From contig JAKSMV010000002.1 in the NCBI GenBank assembly GCA_024400425.1, forward strand, positions 1-64,000: 64,000 nucleotides of DNA. Direction: 5' to 3'. Source of the stretch: Bacteroidales bacterium (lineage in GTDB: Bacteria; Bacteroidota; Bacteroidia; Bacteroidales; F082). The notes under the pieces are model-generated. The model worked only from the letters and a program-made list of their open reading frames with translations, did not search any database and was not told the origin of the DNA. Below, piece by piece: positions 44,038 through 52,330 of the stretch. The position numbers and the translations under genes were made by a program. Within the stretch, counting starts at the first letter, position 1. The number at the start of each line of letters is the position of its first letter.

Positions 44038-44682
44038 TTAATCTATTGTCACTTTCTTAGCAGGATTGCCCATATACAAGCCATCATCCTTTATCTTACG
44101 CAGCACAAAAGTACCTGCGCCAAAACGGTTGCCGTTACCCACTTTCAAGCATTGAGCCACAAAGCATCTGGCACCGAAGAAATTCTTATCACCGATGCTG
44201 GTCTGCCCCGAGATGCGAGTCTCAGGGAAGATGGCATTATAGCTGCCAATGCAAGCTTCGTGCCCAAGGCTAATCATACCATCCAAGACATTGAAGTCGC
44301 CCAAAGTCACGTTACAGCTGAAACGGCAGCCAAAAGTAATCAAATTTCCTTTACCCAAGGACACGGATTCTTCGTCGAACTTAAAAACGCCAGGGGCGAT
44401 GATATTAGGGAAATCCACCAAGGGATTGGTTATCTTTGACGAGACAAGTTCCAGGTATTTTGGCGTTGCAATGGCAATAACGACAGACAGTGGTGTCTGC
44501 CAAGCATTTAAGGTATCGATATTGCCCAGCACTTTACCGTATTTACATTCCTTACCCACTGGTTCGCCATCGTCAAAATAACCGATGATATTCCATGTAG
44601 GTTCAACTTCGTTAATCTTATTGATGACGCAGGCCACCTCACGGCCCAAGCCGCCAAAACCATATATTGCTATGTCTTTCAT
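44038..44682 (-). CDS. NeuD/PglD-like sugar O/N-acyltransferase
   Basis: A 214-aa protein with an N-terminal Rossmann-like PglD_N domain (IAIYGFGGLGREVACVIN) and a C-terminal left-handed beta-helix of hexapeptide repeats (FNVLDGMISLGHEACIG, ARCFVAQCLKVGNGNRFGAG). Relatives acetylate amino sugars or sialic acids. With ACP, KAS III and SDR genes adjacent, it may use the ACP-bound acyl group; that is inference. Its ATG overlaps the upstream stop (TAATG). Confidence 0.88.
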   Translation of the reverse strand: MKDIAIYGFGGLGREVACVINKINEVEPTWNIIGYFDDGEPVGKECKYGKVLGNIDTLNAWQTPLSVVIAIATPKYLELVSSKITNPLVDFPNIIAPGVFKFDEESVSLGKGNLITFGCRFSCNVTLGDFNVLDGMISLGHEACIGSYNAIFPETRISGQTSIGDKNFFGARCFVAQCLKVGNGNRFGAGTFVLRKIKDDGLYMGNPAKKVTID

Positions 44683-45776
44683 TATTTAGATGCTTTTACA
44701 GATTTCAGAATAGAATTCTTCAATTCACCCGATCCAAAGACAGGACCGCATGCAATCTGATAGATGCCTATATCACAATAAGTTAGATTTGCTTCAATCA
44801 AAGTTGGAAGTCCATCTTCTTCAATGGCGACATCCCACGAAATCAATTTCGCCATATGCGAAAGTCTTGGAGCCAAATTCCTTACCATATCAAGGCAAGC
44901 CTCAAAGTTTGGAATTGATCGTCCCTTGAAGACTACACCTGATGTCGGATGAGCTTTGAGCGGACGACCATCTTCATCATAACCAGTTTCAAGCATCTGA
45001 CCATCCTCATTAATGCCACAAAGCATACCTCCGCTACTGACATTGTCAACCTTTTTACCATCAATACCCATCCGAATGAAATGTGTCATTACATGCACTT
45101 GTCCTTCATACATAATCGTCATAATACGCAGCGTATTAATGCTATTGGGATGAAGTTCAGCAATAGACGAGTGTTGATGTACAAGTTTCTGGACAATGAT
45201 GTTACGACCCTGCATCACTTTATGAACAAGAACAATATCATCCTCATTCTCACTCCAAAAAGAAATGCCATGTCCACCACCAGATTCTGAAGCCACCTTT
45301 ATAATTACCTCACTCGCTTGATGGCACAAGCGCACCAATTCCTCTTGACTAATGATGGAATATGAAGCATCCAGCAAGACACCATCAATCTGTCTAGCAA
45401 CCGTCTCTGGCATTCGAATGTCCGGGAAAAATAAATCGTAAAGGTTCTTATCTTCATTCTTTCGTGCAATCAAAGGATGATTAAAGAACGGTTCCACTTT
45501 ATTCATATAGTAGTCATCTGGGATATAATCCGAAAGATTGTATGGCAAGCCATGTCTATTACTATACAATGTAAAGAACTTCGAACGCACATATCTAGTT
45601 CCCCAAGTTTCTTTTATTATCAACTTTTGTTCAGCGCTCAATGGGGTATTGGAAGAGATGTAACGCAATCGCTTATCTGCCATCCTATTCACATAACGGT
45701 TTCTACCGAGTTTTTCCCAGAACCATAAGTCAAATGAACTGACCCACTTTTTAGATGTCGCGTTAAGATTAATCAT
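44682..45776 (-). CDS. Sugar-transfer-associated ATP-grasp protein, copy 1
   Basis: A 364-aa protein resembling the ATPgrasp_ST family found in polysaccharide loci: IKVASESGGGHGISFW nucleotide loop, NTLRIMTIMYEGQVHVM, and the metal-binding LIEANLTYCDIGIYQI. ATP-grasp enzymes join a carboxylate to an amine or hydroxyl via an acyl-phosphate, so it may attach an amino acid or acid to the glycan. It is paralogous to the next gene, 3 bp upstream. Exact substrate unknown. Confidence 0.82.
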   Translation of the reverse strand: MINLNATSKKWVSSFDLWFWEKLGRNRYVNRMADKRLRYISSNTPLSAEQKLIIKETWGTRYVRSKFFTLYSNRHGLPYNLSDYIPDDYYMNKVEPFFNHPLIARKNEDKNLYDLFFPDIRMPETVARQIDGVLLDASYSIISQEELVRLCHQASEVIIKVASESGGGHGISFWSENEDDIVLVHKVMQGRNIIVQKLVHQHSSIAELHPNSINTLRIMTIMYEGQVHVMTHFIRMGIDGKKVDNVSSGGMLCGINEDGQMLETGYDEDGRPLKAHPTSGVVFKGRSIPNFEACLDMVRNLAPRLSHMAKLISWDVAIEEDGLPTLIEANLTYCDIGIYQIACGPVFGSGELKNSILKSVKASK

Positions 45777-45779
45777 TTT

Positions 45780-46874
45780 TTATTTGCCATATAATAATTT
45801 CATAAATTCATTTTTCAAGCCTTTGCCTGACGCCGACTGTTGCGCAACATATTCCCCCCAGTTCCCTTCGATGAGCACCCAACCTTCATCGGTTAGCGCA
45901 AAGTCCCAACCTATATAGATGTGCTTAGGCATCTTCTTATTGTGTATTTCCAAGACAAGCTGTCTTAATTCATTCCAACGGGGTATTTGAACTCCTTTGA
46001 ACGGCACTTTTGAGTCAGGATGTTCCACATATATGTTACAACGTTCATCTTTCCCATCAGAACTAACGGCTCCAGTATCAGCATCTACAAGTGCATATAT
46101 ACCTCCTTGACCGCCATTATCCACATCGCTACCAGTTCGTCCCACTCTTATAAAAGGACAATGGATGAATGTGCCTCTCTTGTTTTTAAAAGTAGTGATG
46201 CGGACGGTGTTTACACTCGACGGATTCCATGCTGCCATTATATCGCATTGCTTTATCAATTCTTCAACTATCCAGTCACCCTTTGCTGCCATTAATTTAT
46301 CGAAAAGTCCCTTGGGATCGTCCGTCTTACTAATGAAGATTCCGCTTCCACATGCAGAACTATTAGGCTTGAAAATCACTTTGTCCTTACCAACAACAAA
46401 CTGCTCAAATTTAGCTCTATCCTCAGCGCTCTTGACTTCGATAGCAGAACGCTTGAAATACTCTGAGGTCAATTCATAGAAGTGAAACTTATCGTTCAAC
46501 TCTGCATCATGAAGCGAACGTGTGCCCGTTTTTGCCACAGCACTATATAGCACTTTATCTGAAATATACGATTCCCTTTTCTCTTTGTCAGCGGACCTCA
46601 TTCCAAATAAGAAATACTCCAAAGGTGTAGTCTTGTACCTATTATAACATTTATCTATATCTCTGCTGATTAGTTTCACTGTTTTAGAGTCCTTCATTTC
46701 CTCTTCAGTTAGGAATTTTTTCATAATTTCATGCTTGTTCGATTCCCATGAAGCCGAGAAACAGTTAATCAGCATGTCTATCCCCAAGCCATAATACAGA
46801 TGTTGAATTACCGGCGATTGCCTCAGTTTTGACCTTAAATCACGGGAATGGGCAAATAAAGTGTTAGTATTCAT
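45780..46874 (-). CDS. Sugar-transfer-associated ATP-grasp protein, copy 2
   Basis: A 364-aa paralog of the preceding entry (same length, low to moderate similarity): VIFKPNSSACGSGIFI nucleotide-binding stretch, SSVNTVRITTFKNKRGTFIH, GGQGGIYALVD, and LIEGNWGEYVAQQ for metal binding. Encoded between the initiating sugar transferase and copy 1 in one operon. Two different ATP-grasp enzymes suggest two ligation steps or a heteromeric enzyme. Confidence 0.82.
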   Translation of the reverse strand: MNTNTLFAHSRDLRSKLRQSPVIQHLYYGLGIDMLINCFSASWESNKHEIMKKFLTEEEMKDSKTVKLISRDIDKCYNRYKTTPLEYFLFGMRSADKEKRESYISDKVLYSAVAKTGTRSLHDAELNDKFHFYELTSEYFKRSAIEVKSAEDRAKFEQFVVGKDKVIFKPNSSACGSGIFISKTDDPKGLFDKLMAAKGDWIVEELIKQCDIMAAWNPSSVNTVRITTFKNKRGTFIHCPFIRVGRTGSDVDNGGQGGIYALVDADTGAVSSDGKDERCNIYVEHPDSKVPFKGVQIPRWNELRQLVLEIHNKKMPKHIYIGWDFALTDEGWVLIEGNWGEYVAQQSASGKGLKNEFMKLLYGK

Positions 46875-46889
46875 TGCATTACATTTTTA

Positions 46890-47498
46890 TCAATTATTTC
46901 CATCAAACGCCTCCATAGTCGCAGCAGTGCCAGAATTGATATCCTTACGCATCAACACATTCTTGATGGTGATGAAGATGACTTTGATATCCGTCAGCAG
47001 CGTGCAATGATCCACATACCACACATCCAGTTCAAACTTCTCCTTCCAACTGATGGCATTGCGCCCATGGCATTGCGCCCAGCCGCTAATACCCGGTCGT
47101 ACTTCATGACGACGATGTTGCTCAGCATTATATAAAGACAAATATTGCACCAGCAAAGGTCTCGGTCCAATCAGACTCATGTCGCCTTTGAACACATTGA
47201 TGAGTTGCGGCAATTCGTCCACCGAAGTGGAACGCACGAAACGGCCCACTTTAGTCAGGCGTTGTGCATCGGGCAAGAGTTTGCCTTCGGCATCACGCTC
47301 ATCGGTCATGGTTTTGAACTTAATGACTCTGAAAATCTTCTCATCCTTACCCGGACGTTCCTGGAAGAAGAAAGCGCCAGCACCTTTGTTGGCGAAATGC
47401 AGGAAAATAGCGACAAGCATCAGGAACCAGCCAATGCAGAGCAAGGCTATGCCTGAGATGATAATGTCTAATAGACGTTTGAAGAAGTGTTTGTACAT
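46890..47498 (-). CDS. Initiating sugar transferase (PglC-like)
   Basis: A 202-aa phosphoglycosyl transferase with an N-terminal membrane segment (IIISGIALLCIGWFLMLVAI), AFFFQERPGKDEKIF, TSVDELPQLINV and GDMSLIGPRPLLVQY. It starts glycan assembly on undecaprenyl phosphate. Its N-terminus MYKHFFKR is repeated as relics at 50052-50135 and 52306-52329, just outside two defence-like modules, indicating that the original gene followed the glycosyltransferase at 52331-53542 directly. Confidence 0.93.
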   Translation of the reverse strand: MYKHFFKRLLDIIISGIALLCIGWFLMLVAIFLHFANKGAGAFFFQERPGKDEKIFRVIKFKTMTDERDAEGKLLPDAQRLTKVGRFVRSTSVDELPQLINVFKGDMSLIGPRPLLVQYLSLYNAEQHRRHEVRPGISGWAQCHGRNAISWKEKFELDVWYVDHCTLLTDIKVIFITIKNVLMRKDINSGTAATMEAFDGNN

Positions 47499-47662
47499 AA
47501 TATTAAGCTAAGGAAGTCTTTCTTGGCTTATTTGATTAAAAAACCAAATTTTAGATTATCAGTAATATAAAACACCTTATCTTATAAATCACAAATAATT
47601 TTTATGTTCTAAAAAGATAAAGAGTATCATCGGATCAAACGTAATTCAGTAAATCGAATCGT

Positions 47663-48490
47663 TCAAGAATACTTCTCTGTAATGAGTTTTACGATATATC
47701 TTAGTTCTTTGTCATTGCGTGCTGTAGTAGAAACTGCTAATCCATAATAGCCATCTTTTAGCAAGGTAATCTCTACAATATTTGTTCCCTCTTTGCCTCT
47801 CGCGAATTGCTTTTGATTTGAATCTCTATCAATGGAGTTAATAATTTCCTTAATATAGTTCTCTTTTCTAATACGTTTTGCGAACTTTTCCAGAACGTCA
47901 TTACCATGATGATGGCTCAAATGGATACCTTTCTCGCTAGGCAACAATCCAGAAGGTTGAATTGTTGGAGGGAGATGCACATCAGACCACAACTGAAAAG
48001 TATCAGTTTGAAAGAAACTGGCATCGAAAGCATAGAGGACGTTAATCTTCCTTGTTTTGGTATCATTTGATTCAATAATATTGTATGATTCATCCTTCCA
48101 GTTTGGGTTTTCAAAGCCAATGGACATGCTGTTATTGATAGCTGCAGCTACAAGTCCCTCACACTTGATTTGTTGGTTGTTGATTTCAACAGCATAATCG
48201 TTCATGATATAAGCATCTTCAGCGTTGTCTCCATCCGAAATATATGGCTTAGCTTGAGTTGCCAGCAGGACTTTAACCGACTGCAATGTTGGATGCTCAT
48301 ATAGATATTGGGCTAAGGAGTGTTCTTTGTCCAGCATTATTGATTCAACTCCATTTTCATAACGCACCATGTCAAAGCCTTGTTCTTTGGCTTCTTTGAT
48401 TACCTTGGCATATTTATCAATCAACCCTGCAAGTTTATCTGTATCAAGATAAGCAGGAGCCGACAATTCATTAAAATATATATCCATCAT
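47663..48490 (-). CDS. Unknown partner of DUF3696 ATPase
   Basis: A 275-aa soluble protein with no transmembrane segment and no motif I can name. The C-terminal part, from about residue 195 (HHHGNDVLEKFAKRIRKE, then GTNIVEITLLKDGYYGLAVSTTARND), resembles proteins I recall beside DUF3696 ATPases, but I cannot name the family. Start overlaps the ATPase stop by 4 bp (ATGA). By position it may be the effector or adaptor of a three-gene defence-like module. Function unknown. Confidence 0.7.
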   Translation of the reverse strand: MMDIYFNELSAPAYLDTDKLAGLIDKYAKVIKEAKEQGFDMVRYENGVESIMLDKEHSLAQYLYEHPTLQSVKVLLATQAKPYISDGDNAEDAYIMNDYAVEINNQQIKCEGLVAAAINNSMSIGFENPNWKDESYNIIESNDTKTRKINVLYAFDASFFQTDTFQLWSDVHLPPTIQPSGLLPSEKGIHLSHHHGNDVLEKFAKRIRKENYIKEIINSIDRDSNQKQFARGKEGTNIVEITLLKDGYYGLAVSTTARNDKELRYIVKLITEKYS

Positions 48491-49599
48491 AACAGATCAA
48501 GCATCTGTTTGGTCCACTCGTCCATAAAGTCAGCCGGATTCTCGTTCAATGTCCCGTTTTGATCCATTTTGATTGATATAACCTCAGGGGTGTCCTTTTC
48601 ACTCTTTCTGTCAACAAACTGAATCATGACATCATTACGGTTGAGTTTATTTTTCTTCACAGAAATTCTAAGACCGTTTATTATATGGTCACTATGAGTT
48701 TCCAAGATGATTTGTAAGTCTTCTTGATTTGCCTTTGCTACAATCCATTCAACTAATCGGGATTGAGCACCTGGATAAAGATGTGCTTCAGGGTTCTCAA
48801 TGATAATTGTGGAACCCTTAGTTGCCGAGAGCACTTGATAAATAACAGGAAGCACAAAACTATATCCAAAACCCACATTTGAAGGTTTAAAACCGTCAGA
48901 ATCATCATTAGAGTCCAATAAGAGATCAATGTGGTCAACTTTCTTGTCGTCGAATATCTTGATTGTAGCACCAGAAAGGATATAAGACAACGCATCCTGA
49001 AAACTTTCAATAAAAAGAGCGTCACATTTAGCAAGAGAATTGATAAGTCTTTCGCCTGTTGCTCCTATATCATCTTTTTCAAAATCATCTTGCCGTTCCT
49101 CGTAATTTACAGGACCCCGCCTGTTAGCAGAAACATACTTCAGTTGTTTGAGAGAATCAAGCACTTTTATTCCAGTCAATCCTGATGCATTAACCGTTCC
49201 TGAATCTTGCTGATCAGTGCCCACACTTGATACCAAATGTTTGTTTCCACTCCAAGCATCATCAAGATGCATCATAGTGGGCCCAATATGGGAATTTCCG
49301 AACGTTAGCTTCAAGACTTCATCAATATCTGAAGCGATTTCAAATCGAATTGGCTCAGCGAATCCCATATACCGATTGGTCACATCATGATAGTTGCCTA
49401 AATCAACATACGCTCCTTTTAGCGAGGAGTTTATTATTGAGTCTTTCCGTCGTGCATTTTGGCTTAACAACAACAAGGGTTGCATGGTTGTAGATTTACC
49501 ACGGCCATTTTTCCCATAGAGAACATTAATCTTAGAGAACTTGAAAGTAGTCTCTTGTCCAAAACACTTAAAGTTTTGAAGTCTTATTTCCGTTATCAT
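48487..49599 (-). CDS. DUF3696-type RecF/OLD-like ATPase
   Basis: A 370-aa ABC/SMC-like ATPase: N-terminal LQNFKCFGQETTFKF, Walker A GKNGRGKST, Walker B IIIENPEAHLYP, and the His switch in ILETHSDHIINGLR. The C-terminal NENPADFMDEWTKQM fits DUF3696. Such ATPases are frequent sensors or motors in anti-phage systems. Middle gene of a three-gene unit with 4-bp overlaps on both sides. Confidence 0.88.
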   Translation of the reverse strand: MITEIRLQNFKCFGQETTFKFSKINVLYGKNGRGKSTTMQPLLLLSQNARRKDSIINSSLKGAYVDLGNYHDVTNRYMGFAEPIRFEIASDIDEVLKLTFGNSHIGPTMMHLDDAWSGNKHLVSSVGTDQQDSGTVNASGLTGIKVLDSLKQLKYVSANRRGPVNYEERQDDFEKDDIGATGERLINSLAKCDALFIESFQDALSYILSGATIKIFDDKKVDHIDLLLDSNDDSDGFKPSNVGFGYSFVLPVIYQVLSATKGSTIIIENPEAHLYPGAQSRLVEWIVAKANQEDLQIILETHSDHIINGLRISVKKNKLNRNDVMIQFVDRKSEKDTPEVISIKMDQNGTLNENPADFMDEWTKQMLDLL

Positions 49600-49877
49600 G
49601 ACTCTTGGTTTTTAATCCAGTCCCAAAATGTACGCACCATCCATCCTTGCCTATTATATGGGTCAATTTCCACTACAAATAGCAAATCATTATCATCAAT
49701 ATGGGAACGTAGATTATTGTATATTTCATTGGCCGTGATATATGATTTGACAAACCAGTTTGACTCTAATGGATGCTGGCAATTCGGGTCGATTGTCTTG
49801 ATAGCATCATATAAACCAGAATAATCATGTCCAGGTTGACGCAGATCATAACTGATTGAGTAAATCTTTTTAATCAT
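49596..49877 (-). CDS. SinR/Cas2-like small protein
   Basis: A 93-aa ferredoxin-like protein: beta strand KIYSISYDLRQPG with Asp11 at the position of the Cas2 metal ligand, then a helix (YSGLYDAIKTI), LESNWFVKSYITANEIYNNL and LLFVVEI. Proteins of this size and pattern are annotated SinR family and share the Cas2 fold; relatives in toxin or defence settings may act as nucleases or dimer scaffolds. First gene of the module, with its own promoter at 49965-49998. Confidence 0.72.
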   Translation of the reverse strand: MIKKIYSISYDLRQPGHDYSGLYDAIKTIDPNCQHPLESNWFVKSYITANEIYNNLRSHIDDNDLLFVVEIDPYNRQGWMVRTFWDWIKNQES

Positions 49878-49964
49878 TGTATTTCAAGTCCCTAATTCTT
49901 TAATATATTGTTCTTCTGAAAGTTAATGAAACATCAATTCATAATTTAGAATCAAAAGAACTTA

Positions 49965-49998
49965 CAAATGTACAAAACATTCAAATTCGACTACAAAA
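49965..49998 (-). promoter_or_regulatory. Promoter of the SinR/DUF3696 module
   Basis: Minus strand: TTTTG (49994-49998), 21 nt, TACATTTG (49965-49972), a good Bacteroidota promoter, 88 nt upstream of the first ORF. It implies transcription independent of the capsule operon. Confidence 0.5.
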
Positions 49999-50051
49999 TT
50001 ATCATTTTTTCTTCAGTTAATGGAATAATTTTGATGAGAAAAATTTGTTTG

Positions 50052-50135
50052 TCAGTTCTCAATAATCATTATCAGCAGGAGCGCTATGCCCGAGATGAGG
50101 ATGTCGAAAATGCGTTTGAAGAAGTGTTTGTACAT
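50052..50135 (-). pseudogene. 5' remnant of the initiating sugar transferase
   Basis: Reads MYKHFFKRIFDILISGIALL then LIMIIEN and a stop: the first twenty residues match the intact sugar transferase at 46890-47498 with three substitutions. The fragment sits exactly between the two defence-like modules, in the same orientation as the intact gene. Confidence 0.9.
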
Positions 50136-50212
50136 AATGGTTCTTTATAAGCAATATCATAACCAGCCACCGAATCTGGTAGTTGGTCGGGAATCGATAC
50201 GATGGTGTTTTT

Positions 50213-50881
50213 TTATCTGAAGTAGTTGATTATTTCGTCCATTTCGGTCATGCCTGTTGAAGTACAGTTGTTGACATCGAAATCTCCCAACAAGCCTGCA
50301 TTTGAGACAGCTTTGCTCAATCCCTCTTCTTTTCCAAGCTTATCGAAAATGTTGTTGGGTTTTGCAAGATAATACTTTTCCGATTTGTCATATTCGGGAA
50401 GATATCTTTTCAAATCCGTTAGCAAGTCCTCATAATTTGGAAAATACTTATTAGTTTGTTTGAAATGAAGCAAATGCCAGTATTCGAGGCAAGGATTGTT
50501 GACAACAATAGTAAGTTGTTGCATCCACTTGTGTTTCCCTTTATAAGGAGTTTGTTGTTGAGCTTGCATGTAACGCGAATACCATGTCTTGAACATTTCA
50601 AGTTCTTCGCCTTTTCCTTCTTGTTTTTCTTTTAACGGTTCGTCGAGATCAACAATGAGAAACACCTTATCATACCCATCGTTTTTTATCATCCTCTCAG
50701 CTATGCCAAAAAGCTCCTTGATCTTCTTTTTGGACGGAAGTTCTGGTTTGAGATTCGACCTTTTCAGCCGGTCGGAATGAAGGTGGTCCTTTAGGGCGTT
50801 CAGGTACCAACCTTCGTCTTTTCCGTCAACAATCAAGCCAACGATTTGTTTGGGCTGACGTTGAGTTTTACTCCTGCTCAT
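50213..50881 (-). CDS. RloB/AbiLii-like protein
   Basis: A 222-aa protein of the RloB family, which has a TOPRIM-like fold: LIVDGKDEGWYLNAL near the N-terminus (acidic pair) and KVFLIVDLDEP in the middle. With the overlapping ATPase gene upstream (14 bp overlap) it forms an RloAB/AbiL-type pair, known for abortive infection against phages. Expected nuclease-like effector; not demonstrated here. Confidence 0.82.
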   Translation of the reverse strand: MSRSKTQRQPKQIVGLIVDGKDEGWYLNALKDHLHSDRLKRSNLKPELPSKKKIKELFGIAERMIKNDGYDKVFLIVDLDEPLKEKQEGKGEELEMFKTWYSRYMQAQQQTPYKGKHKWMQQLTIVVNNPCLEYWHLLHFKQTNKYFPNYEDLLTDLKRYLPEYDKSEKYYLAKPNNIFDKLGKEEGLSKAVSNAGLLGDFDVNNCTSTGMTEMDEIINYFR

Positions 50882-52196
50882 CGTTGCTGCTGTTTAGTGG
50901 TTCAATGTATGTTGATCCCGTATGGGGTATCCCTCCTAGTTTACCTATCTTGTATGCGTTAAAACGATTGGTGGTATCTCGCAGCACGCTGCTGTCAAAA
51001 TCGGCAAACGAATACAATTCGGTTGCCCCAGACTCGTCTTTTTCCGTAATCCACAAGGAGTCGTCACGGAACAAGTCGCGGTCGTTGAGAAATTCGCGCA
51101 TGTGAGTGGTAAACACCATTTGCGATTCTTTTGCATTTGAAAGATAAGTGGTCACGAAGTGTGAATACAGATCGGGATGCATCGAACTCTCCAATTCGTC
51201 GATTGTGACGAAATGGGATTCGTTGATAAGGAGCAGAAGGAGGCCGGCAATGCCATAATAGCGTTGGGTTCCCAACGACTCTTCTTCAAAGTCGAACGGG
51301 ATGGTTCTATCTCCAACCTTGTGGAGCATTTTCAAATCCACCGTCTCTCTATAAGGATTCTCTTTTAAGCTCTTTTTTATTTCATCGGAAATGTTATCAT
51401 CATTCAAGACGCTATCGATGATTTCTTGTGGTATTTCTTTTTTGGTCTTTTTCAGATCAATGCCATCGATGCCCACGTCAGCATGATGAATCATGTCAAT
51501 GATTTGTTCTTTGCCTATGTCTCCCATATCGATGCGTCGCGAAACAAAATCTTCCAGAACCGTTTTTGGAGTAACGATAGGCATAAAATACACCTTTGCC
51601 CAGTCGATGATCTCTTTGAGACAAGCTATTTCCACATTGCTGGTTTGGAAAGCCCCAAAAACAGTTCTGTTGTGCAATAGGTTGATCTTTAGCTTGTTGA
51701 ATTCAGACCGATTAGAATTGTACAAATCTCCAATGGTAATGGAAGACAACAAGGTATCCGTTTCCGTAATCCTTTCAAATACTTTATGTATCCTTGATTT
51801 GTCGAAAGGAAGGCATTGCAGCCATTCTCGGCAAACCATTTTGTTGTTGAATTGCACAAAGTAATGGTATCGTTTCTCATTACACAAGAAATTGACTTCC
51901 ATGGTGGAATCTTCCTTTTGAGACTTTTCGTCGAGAGCGAATCTTTTGTAATCGAATTCGTCATTTTTGTTGCCGGCCGGAGAAAGCAGCATTTCCATGA
52001 GCAGATAGAAGGCCTTCAGGACATTGCTTTTTCCAGAAGCATTTGCACCCAGTATGGTTGCCGTTTTCAGCAGGCGATACCTTCCTTTTTTTACGACAAA
52101 GTAGTCTTCGAGGTGGGTGTCGGACGAAGCTTCGAATGACAAGGTAACGGGATTCTTGATTGAGCGGAAGTTTGATATGGTGAAATCAATAATCAT
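50868..52196 (-). CDS. AAA ATPase of RloA/AbiLi type
   Basis: A 442-aa OLD/ABC-type ATPase: MIIDFTISNFRSIKNPVTLSF start, Walker A GANASGKSN, Walker B VTIDELESSMHPDL and MVFTTHMREFLN after it. It partners with the RloB-like protein encoded downstream. Together they match two-gene ATPase plus TOPRIM defence pairs. Its own promoter lies upstream at 52252-52259. Confidence 0.85.
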   Translation of the reverse strand: MIIDFTISNFRSIKNPVTLSFEASSDTHLEDYFVVKKGRYRLLKTATILGANASGKSNVLKAFYLLMEMLLSPAGNKNDEFDYKRFALDEKSQKEDSTMEVNFLCNEKRYHYFVQFNNKMVCREWLQCLPFDKSRIHKVFERITETDTLLSSITIGDLYNSNRSEFNKLKINLLHNRTVFGAFQTSNVEIACLKEIIDWAKVYFMPIVTPKTVLEDFVSRRIDMGDIGKEQIIDMIHHADVGIDGIDLKKTKKEIPQEIIDSVLNDDNISDEIKKSLKENPYRETVDLKMLHKVGDRTIPFDFEEESLGTQRYYGIAGLLLLLINESHFVTIDELESSMHPDLYSHFVTTYLSNAKESQMVFTTHMREFLNDRDLFRDDSLWITEKDESGATELYSFADFDSSVLRDTTNRFNAYKIGKLGGIPHTGSTYIEPLNSSNDEQE

Positions 52197-52251
52197 GGTA
52201 ACGAAAACTTCAAAAGTTTTGGTTTAAATAGTATATTTTGTAAATAGATTG

Positions 52252-52259
52252 CAAAAATA
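52252..52259 (-). promoter_or_regulatory. -7 element and palindrome upstream of RloAB-like pair
   Basis: TATTTTTG on the minus strand, 56 nt before the ATG. Next to it are the near-palindrome ATACAAATTGTAT (52272-52284) and two copies of GTATATTTTGT (52231, 52281), possible operator sites. Confidence 0.35.
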
Positions 52260-52305
52260 ATACTTTTATCAATACAAATTGTATATTTTGTTTTTTTACA
52301 TAAAG

Positions 52306-52329
52306 TTATTTGAAAAAGTGTTTGTACAT
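52306..52329 (-). pseudogene. Minimal 5' remnant of sugar transferase (MYKHFFK stop)
   Basis: ATGTACAAACACTTTTTCAA differs by one base from the start of the sugar transferase at 47498. It begins 1 bp after the stop of the upstream glycosyltransferase gene, the position expected for the next operon gene. Short, so chance cannot be ruled out alone, but position and frame agree. Confidence 0.65.
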
Positions 52330-52330
52330 A

